This document shows positions 12,101-27,100 of a DNA stretch of 64,000 nt, piece by piece. How positions within the stretch are numbered: position 1 is the stretch's first letter; every line of letters starts with the position of its first letter. The notes under the pieces were generated by a model. That model saw nothing but the letters and a program-made list of their open reading frames with translations, was not told the origin of the DNA and ran no database searches. The translations under genes were made by a program, and so were the position numbers. This DNA is from Rallus limicola (lineage: Eukaryota; Chordata; Aves; Gruiformes; Rallidae). The stretch covers positions 5,389,501 through 5,453,500 of the forward strand of contig JAKCOZ010000039.1 of NCBI GenBank assembly GCA_022605955.1, given 5' to 3'.

Positions 12101-15100
12101 TATTCTCATGCCATTGGTAGTAGGAATGTTGACAGCTCTGCCACTGAAAAACGTGGGGTTTTTTCAGAGCATCCCTGTTAAAAAGGCTGTATTTTCTTGA
12201 CTGCCATATTTTAATACATCTTAATTATTACACTTGTGAACCGTACAAAGAGCTGTCTTCACTCTCAGGTGTTTTGTATTACTTTTGTGTAAAAGTCAAA
12301 CAGTTTTTCTGTTAGGGAGCTGCTTGACTTAACAATATTTTTACATACAGAGTTTTCAATTCCATCGTTTTATTGCTTTTAAAACTCTTTGTTAGTGTTT
12401 ATTACTTATTTTATATCTTTTTGGTTGTTTACTTATGGATTATAATCATTCTGATAATTAGGTATTTTGGTGAATTAGATTTAGAATTCCCCATGATTGA
12501 CACAGTGCAACAGTTTTTCCCAGCAAGTTGTTTGATAACTGAGTTGAGAACTGAAACAATAGGGAGGATTTTTTTCAGTTTGTAGAATTGCTCTTCGGTT
12601 TCTGTAAAGTGTCAACCAACCATATTGCTTATTATTGTATTTTCCCAGTGCTGCCATGAATAATATTCAGCAATTGATCATGATTTTAAACTCTGCAACT
12701 GACAAACCATCAGATACTCTCATCAAATATTTCAATGTAAGTGCCCAGCAGGGAGATTTGTAAAAGATTGTTAGAATTATCACTCAAGTATGATGTACAC
12801 ATAGAGAACTAATGCAGGTGTTTTGGGAACTCCTTTATTAACAACTATTTTTGAATAAGTATGTTTTAATTGGGATGGTTTAAGCATAATGACCTTAGAA
12901 GGCACTTCTATCTAATGACTACTGAAACCTTATAAGTTCTTAAATCATTTTGTTACTTTACTAAAAATTCTTATGTAACAGATGGAAAAAGAAGGGAATA
13001 TAAAAGGGAGACAGAGGAGGAGGATCTATTGTGTCCTTTTTGAGCAACTTAACCATATTTCTAAATTTAAATACATTAACTTGCATGTTAGTCACAGCTG
13101 TTTGCATATGAGAGATTAAATAGTTACTGGAAATGGTTGAAATGTTGATATGCAACGAATCTATCTTCTTTTAAATACACCACTTTTATTTATATTGATG
13201 AGCTGATTACGAGATGTTCAGGTGAAGCAGGAATAATGTGATTAAACTGTTAGTATGGTTTTGAAGTAAAATGTCCTTTGCTTGCCTTTCCTTACCTTCC
13301 TATACTTTATTAGAATTGCACAGTGAACCCTAAGGACAGTATCCTAAAAAGAGTGGAAAATCTTGAACACATCTTCAAAAAGAAATTTGCTGAAGCAGTT
13401 GGACAGGGATGTGCTGAAATTGGCTCACAGGTAAGTAGTGTTTTGTTTAAGCATTACTCGTTTGAACTCTGTTGGAACTATCTAGTGTGAGAGATGACTT
13501 ACTGACTGTCCTCCTTCAGTGTAAAAAAGTAGCAATATTGGTTTTGACTTGAGAAATGGACATTTCTGTAAAGATAACATTCAACATAGTATTCTTGATA
13601 TAAAAAGAACTGGGTGGAAATAAGTTGGCAATACTTCAGTGAATAATGGGAAAATTGCTGGGCAAAACATATTTAGTGAAGTGCATTTGCATTCATTAAG
13701 TTCACGTAGCCTAAAACTGCACAAGGTGAGTCACTTCCTCAAAATCAGTAGGTGAGCTGTTCTTTCAACAAGGATTTTGGAAAGGAAATCCAACCAAGTT
13801 TGTACTCAACATCCTTATGTCTGGTTTTTTTCAATCCTGTTAGCTGTGAATTGACTCAAACACTTGATTAATCAGTCTTGAAGTGATTGGGATAGTCACA
13901 AACTTTAGTAGCCTTTGAAGCCCTCTCCAGTGCTATTTGCAACTGGAGTTGCAGATTTCTTTAGACCAGCTCTTCCAAAAAATGGATATGTTCTCAACTG
14001 TTAAAATGTAAGAGTCTGCCTGTTGTAGCCTGCTAAGATTTACTGTAATATTCCTGAATTTCTTCTTTAACAGAGATACAAGCTTGGAGTACGTCTGTAC
14101 TACAGGGTAATGGAGTCTATGCTGAAGTCGGTAAGTTTAGTACTGATAGCTTAGTACTGGCCTTACATTTACAAAGATTAAGAATACACACAAGTTTGGT
14201 TTGATTCATATATTTCAGGAGGAAGAGCGCCTCTCAGTGCAGAATTTTAGGTATGTGTCCCTAACTTGTTATCAAAGTCTGCTACTTTAATGTTAGGGCA
14301 AGTATTAATTACTTTCTTTTTCCATAGCAAACTTCTGAATGACAACATCTTCCACACATCTCTTCTGGCATGTGCTTTTGAGGTTGTCATGGCTACATAT
14401 GGCAGTAAGTTGAATCTGAAGTTCAAAATAACCATTATTATACGTTGATAATTATTGCCATTTCTTCTAATACATAAAATACAGTAAATAGCAAAACCAA
14501 AATAAAAATGTTCACAGAAATTTGTGAACTAGGAATGATACAGTACATATGAAAAGGAAAAATCTCAGAAGTGAGAGGATATAGTACATTTGATAATATT
14601 AGTCCATCTGCTCTGCAGGAAATGCTTCACAAAGTGATGGTCCCAGTACTGAAACGGACTTGTCTTTCCCGTGGATTCTCAATGTATTTGATTTAAAAGC
14701 TTTTGACTTCTACAAGGTGATTGAAAGTTTTATTAAAGTGGAGCCAAGCCTAACAAGGGAAATGATAAAGCATCTGGAACGGTGTGAACATCGAATTATG
14801 GAGTCTCTGGCTTGGCAATCTGTAAGTAATGTTTAAAAATAGTATTTGTGCACGTATAATGTGTATATCTAGAAAAGGAAATCACACTCAGCCCTCTAAA
14901 ACAAGATGCAGTCTTCCTGAGACTTGTTTCTAGCAAACTAAATTACAAGAGCAAAACAAGATTAGATTTGGCATGTCGTCAGGTTTTGGAAAAAAGGAGT
15001 ATATTAGAGGAAGATGTCAACATAGCTCCGCTGATTCATGTGTTTGTAAGCCAACATCATCTTAACTAGTCTGGCATGAATCTTAGGGGTAATGCCCTTA

Positions 15101-18100
15101 AATGGTACTTTGTTGCTAAAGACAAGGCAATAAATTCTGTGCTTTTATTTGTAAGTTAATTTTTATCCAGTTGCTATTCTCACTTAGCAATAGAGCCTTT
15201 GGTCTGTGCATCTCATGTCTGTTAATAGTACTTAAAATATTGGCTTGCATTGTCCTTTGCATTTCAGCCACTTTGGTATTTTTGGCTGCCATGAAAATGA
15301 AATGCTGGGAGGTTAGGTTGGTTGTTTCAGACTTTATCTCAGTAAATCAAACTTTGTTTCTTTATATTGTGTGTTACATATAAACAAAAATTATGCCATT
15401 AATGACACAAACTGGAGACTATGCCAATTTTGGTTGGAGACAGTGTGACCATTTAAGTACCCATCCATATCTTAACAGTTCCGGGAAGTTTTAGGAACAC
15501 AGTATGCTATAGATAATGGGATAGTTTAATTATGAAGCAAGTTTTCTTTTCAGGGTAGTCTGTGTTCAGTTTGTGTGTGACTTCAGAGTGAGAACAGTTT
15601 TCTAGTACTGGTGATACTTTTCCAGACTGTGTGGTTATATTCTTGGATTTGAGGAACACTGTTGTACCTGCACAGCAAGACCCTGTTCTGGGTTTGGGTT
15701 TCTAGTTTGGGAGAAATCTGCTGGCCTCAAGGGTGTATGGAAGCAATTGCCATGCTTCAGACTGAGTCTGGTGGACTTCCTAGTGTCAACCAACCTTTGC
15801 TGCTTATTTCCCTTGCCAGTCAATGGGCACATGTCAGGCAGCTGCCTGACTGTGCTGTCTTATGAAGGTGACATTTCCACTGGGGGAAGAAAGAACATTA
15901 GTATTGATATATGTGCATTCAGCTCCATGCTCATCACACTTCAAGTTTTCAGTGTTCTGAATGCATTTTAAGTACTGAATCTCTGTCTTGAGTTTCCAGA
16001 GGTGCATGTCTTGCATTGTTAAGGGGTGACGTGTAGCTGATTTGAGCATTAATAGAGTAGTCCAGTTGGAAGGGACCCACAATTATCATCGAGTGCTGGT
16101 AGGGTATGTGGAGTGGAGCACAGTGAAGGGAATAAAAAGAAACATGTATGTAGCCAAGGGCCCTTGTGTTTCATTGACCTGTGTGTCATTTCTCACCTGC
16201 ACAATGTGCAGTTGGGGGTTTGCACAGCAAGATTCCCTCAAAAGCTGAGGGAAGCACTGGTAGTGGTAGCCAGCTACAGGTGGTTGTAGATAGCATACAG
16301 GTCCCCTGTGATTCCCCACTGGCCTCTTACTGCCTCTTCCAGTTGCCCATAACGGAGAAACTGTGAGGAGTGAGCAGACTATGTAGTGGTGATGAAACAT
16401 TACATATGCTAGAATGTCTTGCTGAGACTCCGGGTCCCTGCAGTGGGCCTGAGGCCCCTAAGTTCTAAGGCTGCATGAAGAAGTGTAAAGCTATGAGTTC
16501 TCTAGTGCAGAAAATACATCTGAGTCTCACACCTAAATCTTGGCTGGTTTAATCTGAAAATCTTAATGTGGTTGCAGGAGAAAATGCTTCTGTGGCTGCC
16601 TGGCAAAGCGGTGGAGGTCAGGTGTCCCAGAAAGCTAAGCATGTAACGGTGTACAAGATGTACAAAGGGTCTGCTAAATTAGCAATTCCCTCAAGAAACC
16701 GTTGGTAATTGGAGAAGTGTAGTTTCATGCCAATAAATGTCTCTTACCTCTAAAGACTCTATGAAGGAGGAGAGAAAAGCCAGGTGACTATTGCTCAGGT
16801 GTAAAGAATATTTTGCCGTGTTTGGTTTGAGTTAATTCTATACAAACTGTCAGATAATCCCCCCAAGACAGAATCTCAAGAACTTGAGTCAAGTTTCCTA
16901 ATGTGATAAGAAAATGTTGAGAGGATTTTCTATTGCTTCTGTTGAGGTTTGTTTAATGTTCAAATGAAGAAAAGCATGGAATGAGTAAAGCTTAGGCAAA
17001 AAATTCTAGCTCAGTAATTAAAGATAGAAACACTTGTAAAACACTTATTTACAAATATTTCTGTAATCCAGCCCTGATTCCCCAGGTTATTTACCGTATA
17101 TTTTTGCTTTGTTCTTCCCTTCCCGCTTAGGAAGTCCATTTCATTACAAGGCTTGTCTGCTCTTTGGAAAGTCAAGTCAGTATCTAATCTTTCCTTGTTC
17201 TCCTGACTTGCGTTAGGAAGCAGGACCTCAGTATGAGATTTAAAGCAATTGAATACAGAATAGCTTGAATTGATTGTAGTTTTACTTGTCACAGAGCTTT
17301 TGTGAAGAAAAACACCTTGCATAATTTCTCTGAAGGAAAAAAATCTTAAGTGCATCTGACCTTTGTCTGACTTTGGAAGCTGCATTGAATGAATGTGAAG
17401 GATTCTGTTTCTTACTGGTATTTGAAGATTATATATCACTCCTTTGCTAGTCGTTGTGAATATGGTTATTGCTTTTGTATAGCAAGCTGATTTAGTCATC
17501 TGTGCTTTAAGGAGATGAAACTTTTCTAGGTTATCCTTTTAAAAAGAAACAGCATGGCCAGACAAAATAAAGGGTGGAAAAAAGTTGGTTTCTTAAGCAT
17601 TCACAGTTTTGAAAAGGGGCAAGTATCAATACTGACTGAATCATGTGGAAAATACTTCCTTTTTCTTAACTCTTTATTGAATCCTGAAGGAAGAAGCACC
17701 TTTTATCTACTCACGTGTGATCTACCAGTAAGATTACAATCCATTCACGTGGAGGTCAGTTTAGAATACGGTAATAATGCTGCATAACTTTTAATGACAA
17801 ACCAGAAATACACAGTACAATGTTCTTTATTTACTGTAGAACATTTGTGCTTCCATCTCACTGCAGTATTTTGGGCACCGTTTGAATTTTGTGACTTTAA
17901 AAGGAACTGAAATTACTTTAGGCTCAAAAATAAAGGTACCTATAGCTTTTGATTAATTTTTATTATGTTTATATAAATACGATTTAAACTCTGGCACAGT
18001 TAAAATCTGTTCCCTCAGAAATGGGGATAGCTTGTTACCTGCCAGCCTAGGAGTTCATGCTCAGCCTTTTTCATAATTCTGTCAAATTGATCTCTCTTGT

Positions 18101-21100
18101 GAGCAGTCAAAGAAGTTACTGTTTTGAATATCTTGGATTCAGGCTGTGAAAACAAATTCTTGAATCTCTGAATTTCCCTTAGAAAGCCCTGTCAGCTGCC
18201 ATGTCTTGCATCTGACTCAAGTGTCACTGCTTGCCCTAGCGTGTTAGGAAGCAGCAAAGGAGAGCAGGTTTACAGTGCAAGTAAATAGGATACAAAGTCT
18301 ATCAATTTTCACAATCAATTTTAAGAGCAAAGCCTCCATAATATCTGAAATGTGTTTGTGTCTGGGAACAGCATGACCTGAGTTTGGGGGGTGTTTCTGT
18401 TTATTCCTTTGTCATTCAAGAAAGTAAACACCTATGGAGGGGTATCCATCTTTGTTATCCATACCTGTGAAGCAATCTGGTTGTATTTCCCTGCCTTTCA
18501 GCTTGCACTCAGCTTGTAAGCTGTGAATAAGGAGGATCAAGTGAGGTATTTGATTTCCTTTCATACTGCTGCTTAGAGAATGTGCTTCCTGCAAATGCCT
18601 TTTCGCATGTGTAAGAGCTGAAGAGGGTGAAGTGTTCACATGTCCTAAATCATAACGTTTGGCATACTTAAAATAGTTTGAGCCATGCTTCAAAATACTT
18701 TCACTACAAGCCAGCCTCTGGTGGGCCAGAGATAAGATGTGTGAAGCCCTTCTGCTTCAGCATCAGCTGGGGTAGTGAATGGGTCTTGTTCTCCTGCACT
18801 GCAGCTGTGGACCTACCACACCCTTGTCCAGAGATTCACAGTAATTCATGCTAGCCCAGAAAGGCAGGTCACAGAAAGAAGTGTGGCTGTCTTTTCCTGA
18901 TTAGCTCTATAGAAGGTGAAATGCTCTGTTGTGATCTTGCTAATTCATCCACATGGGTGTAGGAGTCCAAGGGACACTCCTTGTAGGACTGAAGCTTTAA
19001 AAAAGTTATGTGGTATCGCATGTTAACAGGGATGAGAAACAACTACCTTGTCTTCTACCACTCCACAACAGCCCAGAACAGAATGGGAGGGTGTGCTATG
19101 GCTGGCTAAAGGGACTTCATTCATGATCTAGATTTGCCCCCTTCAACTGTGAGGAGACAAACATATGTTGAACCAAAGCAGCACACTGCACTGCAGCTGT
19201 TGACACTGTTAGCTGCCTTTGGCTGTACTGCTTCTTAACATTTGCTCTCCTAATCTGTGTTTTGTATTTTCAAAGGAAGAAGGAATGTCAGTGTTGACAG
19301 TGTTGCGATTTAGAGTTGTAACACCATTTGGAGTTTTTATGACTAATGCAGGACAAGATGGCTCTACAAAGTTACTTAATGGTTAAAATACAATCAGAAG
19401 TAGACAAGTGTGTTCTGCTTTATAACTTCCATATAACGTTGCCTAAATTGTGCTCCATAATGCTTCTCCTCTATTGGCTCCTTTGCTGCGGTTCCTATTG
19501 TCAATTAAACATTTGCAATGAAATCTACAATGCTGTTTTATCATGTATTGTTGATTTAACAACAATCAGTGTTTGGAGTATTATCTATCAAACACTATAG
19601 TTAATGGTTATAGTGGGATGCCTCCTCCCACACAAAGACTTATTTTAGTTTTAAATTATGCACCCGTTGGGGCAGAAACTCCTTCCTGAGGAAAACAATC
19701 TTATTCCCAAAGAATATATTTTATTGCATTAATAGGACAGACTCACTCAGCTGGAATAACAGCAGACCTACTTGGGTTGTGTAGTAGGAAGAAAATAATT
19801 AAATAGGTACGTTTAAGACTTGCTTAAAAAGTATTAGACAAATTCAGGTTGGGGTAGAGCTGTAAAAAAAATTGCAGGTAGGCCAAGCAGTCCTCCTTAC
19901 TTTGGTACAGTACAAGCTTAACTATGCAGCCTCCTAGTCTTTGATTGTACAAGGACACAGTTAGCAAGGAGCCTAGTACTTGTTTCCTTGGTGCAGTATA
20001 CAATTTCAAGTTAGTATTCTGTGTTCCTTGTAAGGGGGAATTGAGCATCTAAGAACAGGAGTAGCTTGTATTTTCTTGTGACATGTATCTTTCTCACTAG
20101 TGTTTTTATAAGGTTTACGTTTGGAGTCCTACACCACTTCTGGAGGTAGGTGTCTGCATGCAGCTTGAAGTCTTTTCTTTGATTTTTCAACATCTTAAGT
20201 CATTCTTTTAAAACTGGAAGAAATAGGAATGGCACTTTATAGAATGGGTTACTGGATAAATCATTTACTGTTGTATTAGATAGGCAACCAAGTATGGCCA
20301 GGAAGCAGGGACAGATATTGGGGCTGCATCTGTACTACTGGCCTCAAAGAGACTAAAATTTGGGATTGAGTATTGGCCCCACAGCAGTCAGCAGTGTTTT
20401 CTCACTAACATCTTTGGGATATTTTGACATTTGTGATCTCCCCTCTGGGCAATGCCTAGGCAAGATATGGGGCATGATACAGCTCAGGGATGTGTTCAGC
20501 TGCTGGTATAGATTAGAAGTGGAGAGGAAGTGCAGCTGTGTAGGTGCAAGCTGTGCTTTGCCACTTGCCCTCAAGGCCTTAGGACAGGCTGTGGCTCGGT
20601 GTGGTACCAACTAAACAGTTGTGGGTTTAACCATGAGTGACTTGAATGCTGTCAAATGAGTCATGCGCTCCCTCGCTGTCTCTTCTCTGGGATCCAGGAG
20701 TCCTGCATGTTTCTGCACAGCAGCCAGTTTCACTTAGAAAAGCTAGTGTATGTCAGATGTATTCTTTGGAGCCTACTAAATTTTGCCTTTCCTTAGATAC
20801 AGGAATACCTATTTTGTGAGCAAGGAACAGCCTTAACAACAAGAAAGAGCCTCAGCTTACTCAAAAGGACAACATTTACAAGCGTGCTGACTGGCAGGGT
20901 GCAAACCATCTAGGGAAGCACTGCTGTAAAGACAGGCACCTCAGGAATTGCAGGCATCGGATTGCTTTTACAGACATCACCCATCTCCTGTGATGATCTG
21001 GATTTTAGGCACCTGGTATCCTGCCTCAGCATGGAGGCTGCTGTGGACAATGATTTCTAACGTGGCATTTTTAGGGTATTTCTTACAGGGGGAAAAGGGT

Positions 21101-24100
21101 CACCAACTATGCCATTTCATGTGCTCACCGTGCTCCTTTCAAAAAACTGATGTTAGGAGGGTGCAGCTTTAACCTTAAAGAAGGAACTGAGAATTGATTT
21201 GAGGTTTTCTGTCTGTACATGCTAAATATATTTATGCTTGCATCATGAGTGTGTTTCAGAAGCATGCGTGATGAGAGAAAGAGCTTACGGCCTCCACTGC
21301 TGCTTGGCGTGATAGTGCTAAAGGGTCTTACTGGTTTTGCTGCATGTGCTTCTTTTATTTCTTTTTTTTTTCAGGTCAAGAATTAGCTCTATTTGTCACG
21401 GCTGATTTTGCCTTTATCATACAATACACGTTTCTGGAAGTCTTGAGCATTTGTGAATATACCATATAGTATCTTATATATGCTATTATGCTTTTTTCAG
21501 TTAAGCATATATACACACCCACTTTTTAATAAATGCATAAATAAAATATGCAAGAGGGTTTCTCCCATGCCTTTCTAGTACTCATGAAGAGTTCCTTTTA
21601 TAGAAATTGTGCTGTGTTCTTTGAGGCTTGAAACTTTTATCTGCCTTAACAGCTGAAGGCAAATTGAAAAACCAGGAAGAATACTGAATTATAGTCTTCA
21701 CTGTCTGCACCATTGCTTTGAAAATCTTCCCTGCCACTCCTGTTTATCGTGAAGATGACTCAAGGTGTTATTCATGCTTGGGTGTTGCCATCTGAGCAAA
21801 TCCTCTAGGCTACTGGAAGAGAAACCAGAATACTTAAAGCTGAGGTCCTGTGTTTCCTGCTTTTGTCTGTGTTGCCAGTGTGTTCGCTTCTTGGTAGGCA
21901 CTTACTAAGTGTGCAGAACACTCATTAGGGTTGTAAGGTATTGGTCACATAAGCACAGTATTAATGGATTTATCTGTTGCAGATATACCAAGTCAGCCCA
22001 ACCCTTAAGATGCTATTTTGATTCAAGTACAAACATGACCAAAGGGATTACCTGAGACACAGCAGCTATGCAGACTTTTCATTTGGTGAAATTTAGATGC
22101 CGTTCTTGATTAAGGATTTAAGTTTTTTTCTACTTCACATACTATTTCAATATATAGAACTTCTTTAACTAGATATAAAATGTTTATCTGTTGAAGTTAG
22201 TAGAAATGAATCATGCTTACTATTACTTTTTGTAACCCTGTTTCCCCCTTCCTTTTGGCAGCAAGGGGCATTAGCAAGAGGGAGGTAGTTAATTAGGACT
22301 ACTTTCGCTTTAGGTAGCTACTTGACCTATATATCTCACCTGTAGGAACTGTTGTGGTTTCTTTTCACATGCAGAGGTTGTGTACTGTTACCAGCGTGGC
22401 TACAGAAGTATAGGATGTATTGTGATCTCTCTGGCTATAGATTTACAGCTGCAACAGGGAGCTGGGCTTATAGCCTGTAGCTTGCAGCAATGTTGATGCA
22501 GTGTAAAAATACCTTGCCTGTGTCTACACTGGTCCCAAGTACCGAGTTAGCCACAGAAATAAGGCTTGGCTAACATGATACCCTTCCCAGCTCTATGCAC
22601 AATTTTCAAGCTCTTACAGGGATAGTAGTATCTTTTCAAATTGCCAAACTGTGTGTCACTGGAAGTGGGTTTTTCTCTGCTGCATTTTTAAGTTACTGCA
22701 TACATAAATGCATGGGGGTTGTATTTTTTTGTAGGCCAAACAAGTGTGTTTGTGCCTGGTTTTACTGTGCAAATACATGGTGTTTCAGTTATATGTTTGT
22801 GTCACTGAGTGTAACTTGTCTTGCAGTAACTTACTTTGCCTGGTAAGCCCTCCTCAGGGATGAGGATTCCTGTTTGCAGCTTTGAGGAGGTGTAGTGTTC
22901 ACCATCCTCCAGAAAGATATTCCCTGTAGGGTTTGTTGTAGCTCTTCACTGGGGCTGGGTTTGCTTGCCAGAGTGGGATAGGCTCAGGCTGGCAAGCACC
23001 TGTGGGCCAGCTCAGTGCAGTGCCACTAGTGTCTAGGCCTGTGTGCATGGGCTTCTCCTGAACCCCTGAGCCCAGACTGAAGCTTACCCACTTTAAGACT
23101 GTGCCTCGGCCTGGGTAAGTACCTGAACTGTCAACACCCTGTCCTTCCTGTTCGGGAGTTAGCCTGTACAGAACAGAGCCTGTGCTTGGCATGTTCCATC
23201 TGTGCTTGTTCCACCTTCCAGCAGCTCAGAGGAGCTCACAGATCTTATTACAGAGTAACATACTGGTTTGTGTTAGAGATGACCTTTAAGGTCCCTTACC
23301 TCCACACCTCCCCCACCCCCCCATCCCCCCACCCCGCCCCCAGCCATGTAGAGGGAGCTTATCTGCACAGAAATAGCTGCTGATTTGGGTTTTCTTTTTT
23401 TTCCCCCCCACTTACCCACCCACAGGAGCATGTGAAATACAATGTGAACATGCAGTATATCTGGCACAGTTTTTCACACGTACAAGGTGTTAAGTAACTG
23501 ACGTAAACAAGTAGACCAAGAGTTTTTGGATTTGGCTTAATTAATGAAAAATATTTTTGTTAGGACTGAAAAGGCAGACTAATGTGGTGGTACTTTCATC
23601 ATCTGTATTCTCAGTTTTTCCATGTTTTGCTATATACTTAAAAAATTATTCATTAAGATCCATCTGCAATGCTAAGGGTAGTTTTTTCATTGCTTAATAA
23701 AACTTTGATGCTTTTATAATAGGTGCTTCTAACTGTAGTCAAGTGCAGTTCCCAATGCTATGATGAATGGTAATTTTTTTTTTGTAATCCAGTCTCATTC
23801 CCTTAATGACTACACACTGTTTTTATTACATTAATAGTTGCTTTTAGAAAGTGCTTACCAGGACAAATGCCCCAAAGTTAGTAGATGTAATGTTGCATAA
23901 TCTTACAGAAGAGTCAAGACTTGCAACTCATGTGCACAAGTGACTTCCTTCCATAAAGTAGCAATTTTTGCAGAATCCATCTGAAAAGCAGAACAGTTAA
24001 CATTACCACAGTTGGTTTTGTATGAGTTCAACTTGATATTATTCCCAAGGTAGTGGCCTTTTTGGGGGGCAGCCTCCTGTTACTAGCACTGTTACTTGAG

Positions 24101-27100
24101 AATTTTTTTCTTGAATGCAGCAACTCACTGTTTTAAAAAGGTGGAGTTAAGGTAGATTTTAAAGCTATATGTGTGGGGGAAAAAAGTGTTCATTTATCTC
24201 TTCATAAAAAGATCAGAACTGCTTACTAAACTTCCTTTGTTGCTTGTGGTTTGATTCTTACATTTAATCTATAGGAAATAGCTTCATTAGTGCAGGGACA
24301 GCATTTAGTTTGACTGTAACTAGAATGGACAGACTGCTTGTTAAACAGAGAAAAAAATTAAATTCTCAGTTCTGGAATTTTGAGTTTGCTAACAAGATGG
24401 GAGGTTTTGTAGAAGACCAGATGATGTGTGCAGGGTGCTTTTTGTTTGTTTTAATGTTGTGATAAGTTCAGTTTTCTCTTCCAGACTTGCTTTATAAGCA
24501 GTTGTGTAACAGGAACTGGATGGGAGTGGTGATGAATGTGAAGGACTACAGATTGCTTCAGTGTCAAAATAGAATTAGAGGACTGAACAGATTTATTCAT
24601 CCAACTTCTCACAGAAATACTAGACTGTGCAGGCGTGGCTTTTTGAATTTGCATTCATCTTACATAAGTTCTACTGAGTGCATTTGGAAAAAGTGCTAAT
24701 TTAGTGATGGTTGAATTTGTACAGTTTCTTTTAGCACTCTGATAATTGACACACACACACAGTTTAGGCACTTACAACTTCTAGATTTAGAATCATCTTG
24801 ATTTACGTTTTGCCTTAGCTTTCATTTTATCAGTCATGCTCAAATGCCAGTAACCCTGAGGTTATAATAGTTTAGCAAAAAAGACAACTTTTCAGGATTT
24901 ACAGGTCTGCCCAGGTGCAAGGATCTTGTAATATTATATTCATTGCTGGAAAAGTATGAACAAGTTGTTTTTCATTGATAAAACTCTTAGGAAATAACTT
25001 GGAAGAAAATAATGCCAGAGGATACTATGCTTAAGTGGGGTTTTCGAAATTATTAGTCTCAAAGTGAATTTTGCTGGATTCACTATAGTTTTAGCGGAGT
25101 TCTTCATGTAACTGGGAAAAAACTCCTCTTTGGCAATGATGTTGGTTGAAATAACAAAGGAAAATCACTTTCTCATTTTCAAGAGATGATGGAAGACTAT
25201 AATCAGGAATGATAGGCAAAGGCTGAATGTCAATCCAGTGATTCTTGCATCTTCCAAAAGAAATGAGGAGGCAGGAATGGAGCTAGTGGATTTGAAACAA
25301 GGAGGTTTGGTGGGGTTTTTTGATTTTGTTCCTCTTCCACACACACAATATAAACTTTTTACTGCAGAATACTGTTCAAAAGATCATAGTATAGTTTGGA
25401 CTGTAAGGGGCCTCAAAGATCATCCCATTCCATCCCCCTGCCATTGACAGGGACACCCTCCACTAGCCCAGGCTGCCCAAAGCCCCATCCAACCTGGCCT
25501 TGAACACTGCCAGGGAGGGGGCAGCCACAGTTTCTCTGGGCAGCTTGTGCCAGTGAGATTACACGAATTCAAAGGGAGACAGGAGAAGCTCACTAAAGAC
25601 TTTTCATTGTTTTGAGCTACAACTGATGAAGTGGAACAGCACTTGGGAAAGCTTTGTACACCTCTGCTGCTGTTATATTCTGGCCCAGGCATTCAGCCTC
25701 AGCCCCTGCTTGGAGGCAAGACTGTAGATTAGCTGAAAGTTTGAGGTCTGACCCAGTACAGGCATTCATACCTTTGCCCTGATCTCCCTGGCCTCCTTTT
25801 CAATCTTTGTTTCTATGACTGAGGTTACTTTCTTAAGAAATAGAAGTTAAGGATTTCTTATGTGCCTGAAGTATCACTTATATTTGTTTTGCTTTTTAAA
25901 GCACTTTTAGGTGAAAATTGTAAAGATTTCTTTGACTTGCTATTTCTTTAAATGTCACATGTGTACTGAGTGAAACAAATTTTGACTTGCATTCTGTTCC
26001 TGAGAAAGCAAGAAATTAAAATTTCAAGCTGAATATAAAGTATAAAACGGGAAACCTTTTGCTCTTAAAGCAATGGTATGTTGAGGTATATCAGAGGTGT
26101 CGATATAAAGTTTGTTTCCTTTTACTTGTCTTTTGAAACTGCTGGCTAATTATCTGGATATCAGTGGCTGCCTACCTTAGTTTAGATTAAAAAAAAAAAG
26201 CAGCAGCTTGTAATCAACTAAATTTTCACTGCACTCAAAAACCTACGAATTTGTAGGTTTTAATCCCAGAAGTGAACTTCTATGCCCTGCATAGGTATAT
26301 GAGTAGAAAATAAAGTACTTCCTAAAAAGTACTGGATATGCAACACATTCAGATGCTTGGGAACTCTGACAATATAATCCTTCTTTCATTTGAGATGCCC
26401 AGGCATGATTTAGGAGTGTAACTCCTCATCCAGATTTAAATTTTGGCTTAAGCCCTTACCAGAGAGACAGAAGAGTTGGTATCAAAAGCAGGAGCAAAGG
26501 GAAGGAGTGTGGCTGTTCAGGAATGTGCCAGTGAAAACATTGCTCCATCCACAGCTCTCCAGGATAATCTTGTTGCAGAACCGGAAAAGGTGGAGAAAAC
26601 CTTGTCCAGTCCTGAATAGCTGGTAGCTTGGCTTTGTCAGCTTGTTGTGGGAGGTGCAGGTTCACTCCCCCTCTTCTGAATCGGGCAGATCAGGAATCTC
26701 TCAAGTAATGGGCAGACAGATGTTGGGTAATTACAGATGTTGGGTTTTGACTCTGTTCCCTTTTTTGTTGTTTCCCCTGTGGAGTGAAGTATGTTTAACA
26801 GTAAAAAATAGGAAGCTTCCTTAAGCAGTTTTGAGATAAGAAGCTAACTGGTTGGAAAGCTATTGTACTGTGTTGGCTGTTGCAAAAAGCAGAAGCTGCT
26901 GCCTTGGAACTTGAGCGCAAGGCTACTCTTCCGTGCTTTCCCAGGCTCTTTGAGCTGATAAAACCAGGAAAGTCTGGTTTAATGGTCATACATGTGGCTT
27001 TATCTGCTTGCTCTGCTTTTAAGTCAGTGATTTTGGGGGTTTTTTTAATTCTTTTTTTCCTGCAGTTTTGTAATCTCAGAAAGAACAGCTTCTTTCACCA

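Larger units (their letters stand above)
14822..25382. other. Intron 17, 5' part: no gene recognised
   Basis: About 10.5 kb of unique-looking AT-rich DNA. Present are CR1 3' fragments (16049-16093; possibly 23275-23298), a C-rich tract (23303-23342) and one 162-codon antisense ORF (17011-17499) of unknown meaning. 22850-23200 is noticeably GC-richer than its surroundings but has few CpGs and no recognisable product. Confidence 0.6.
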
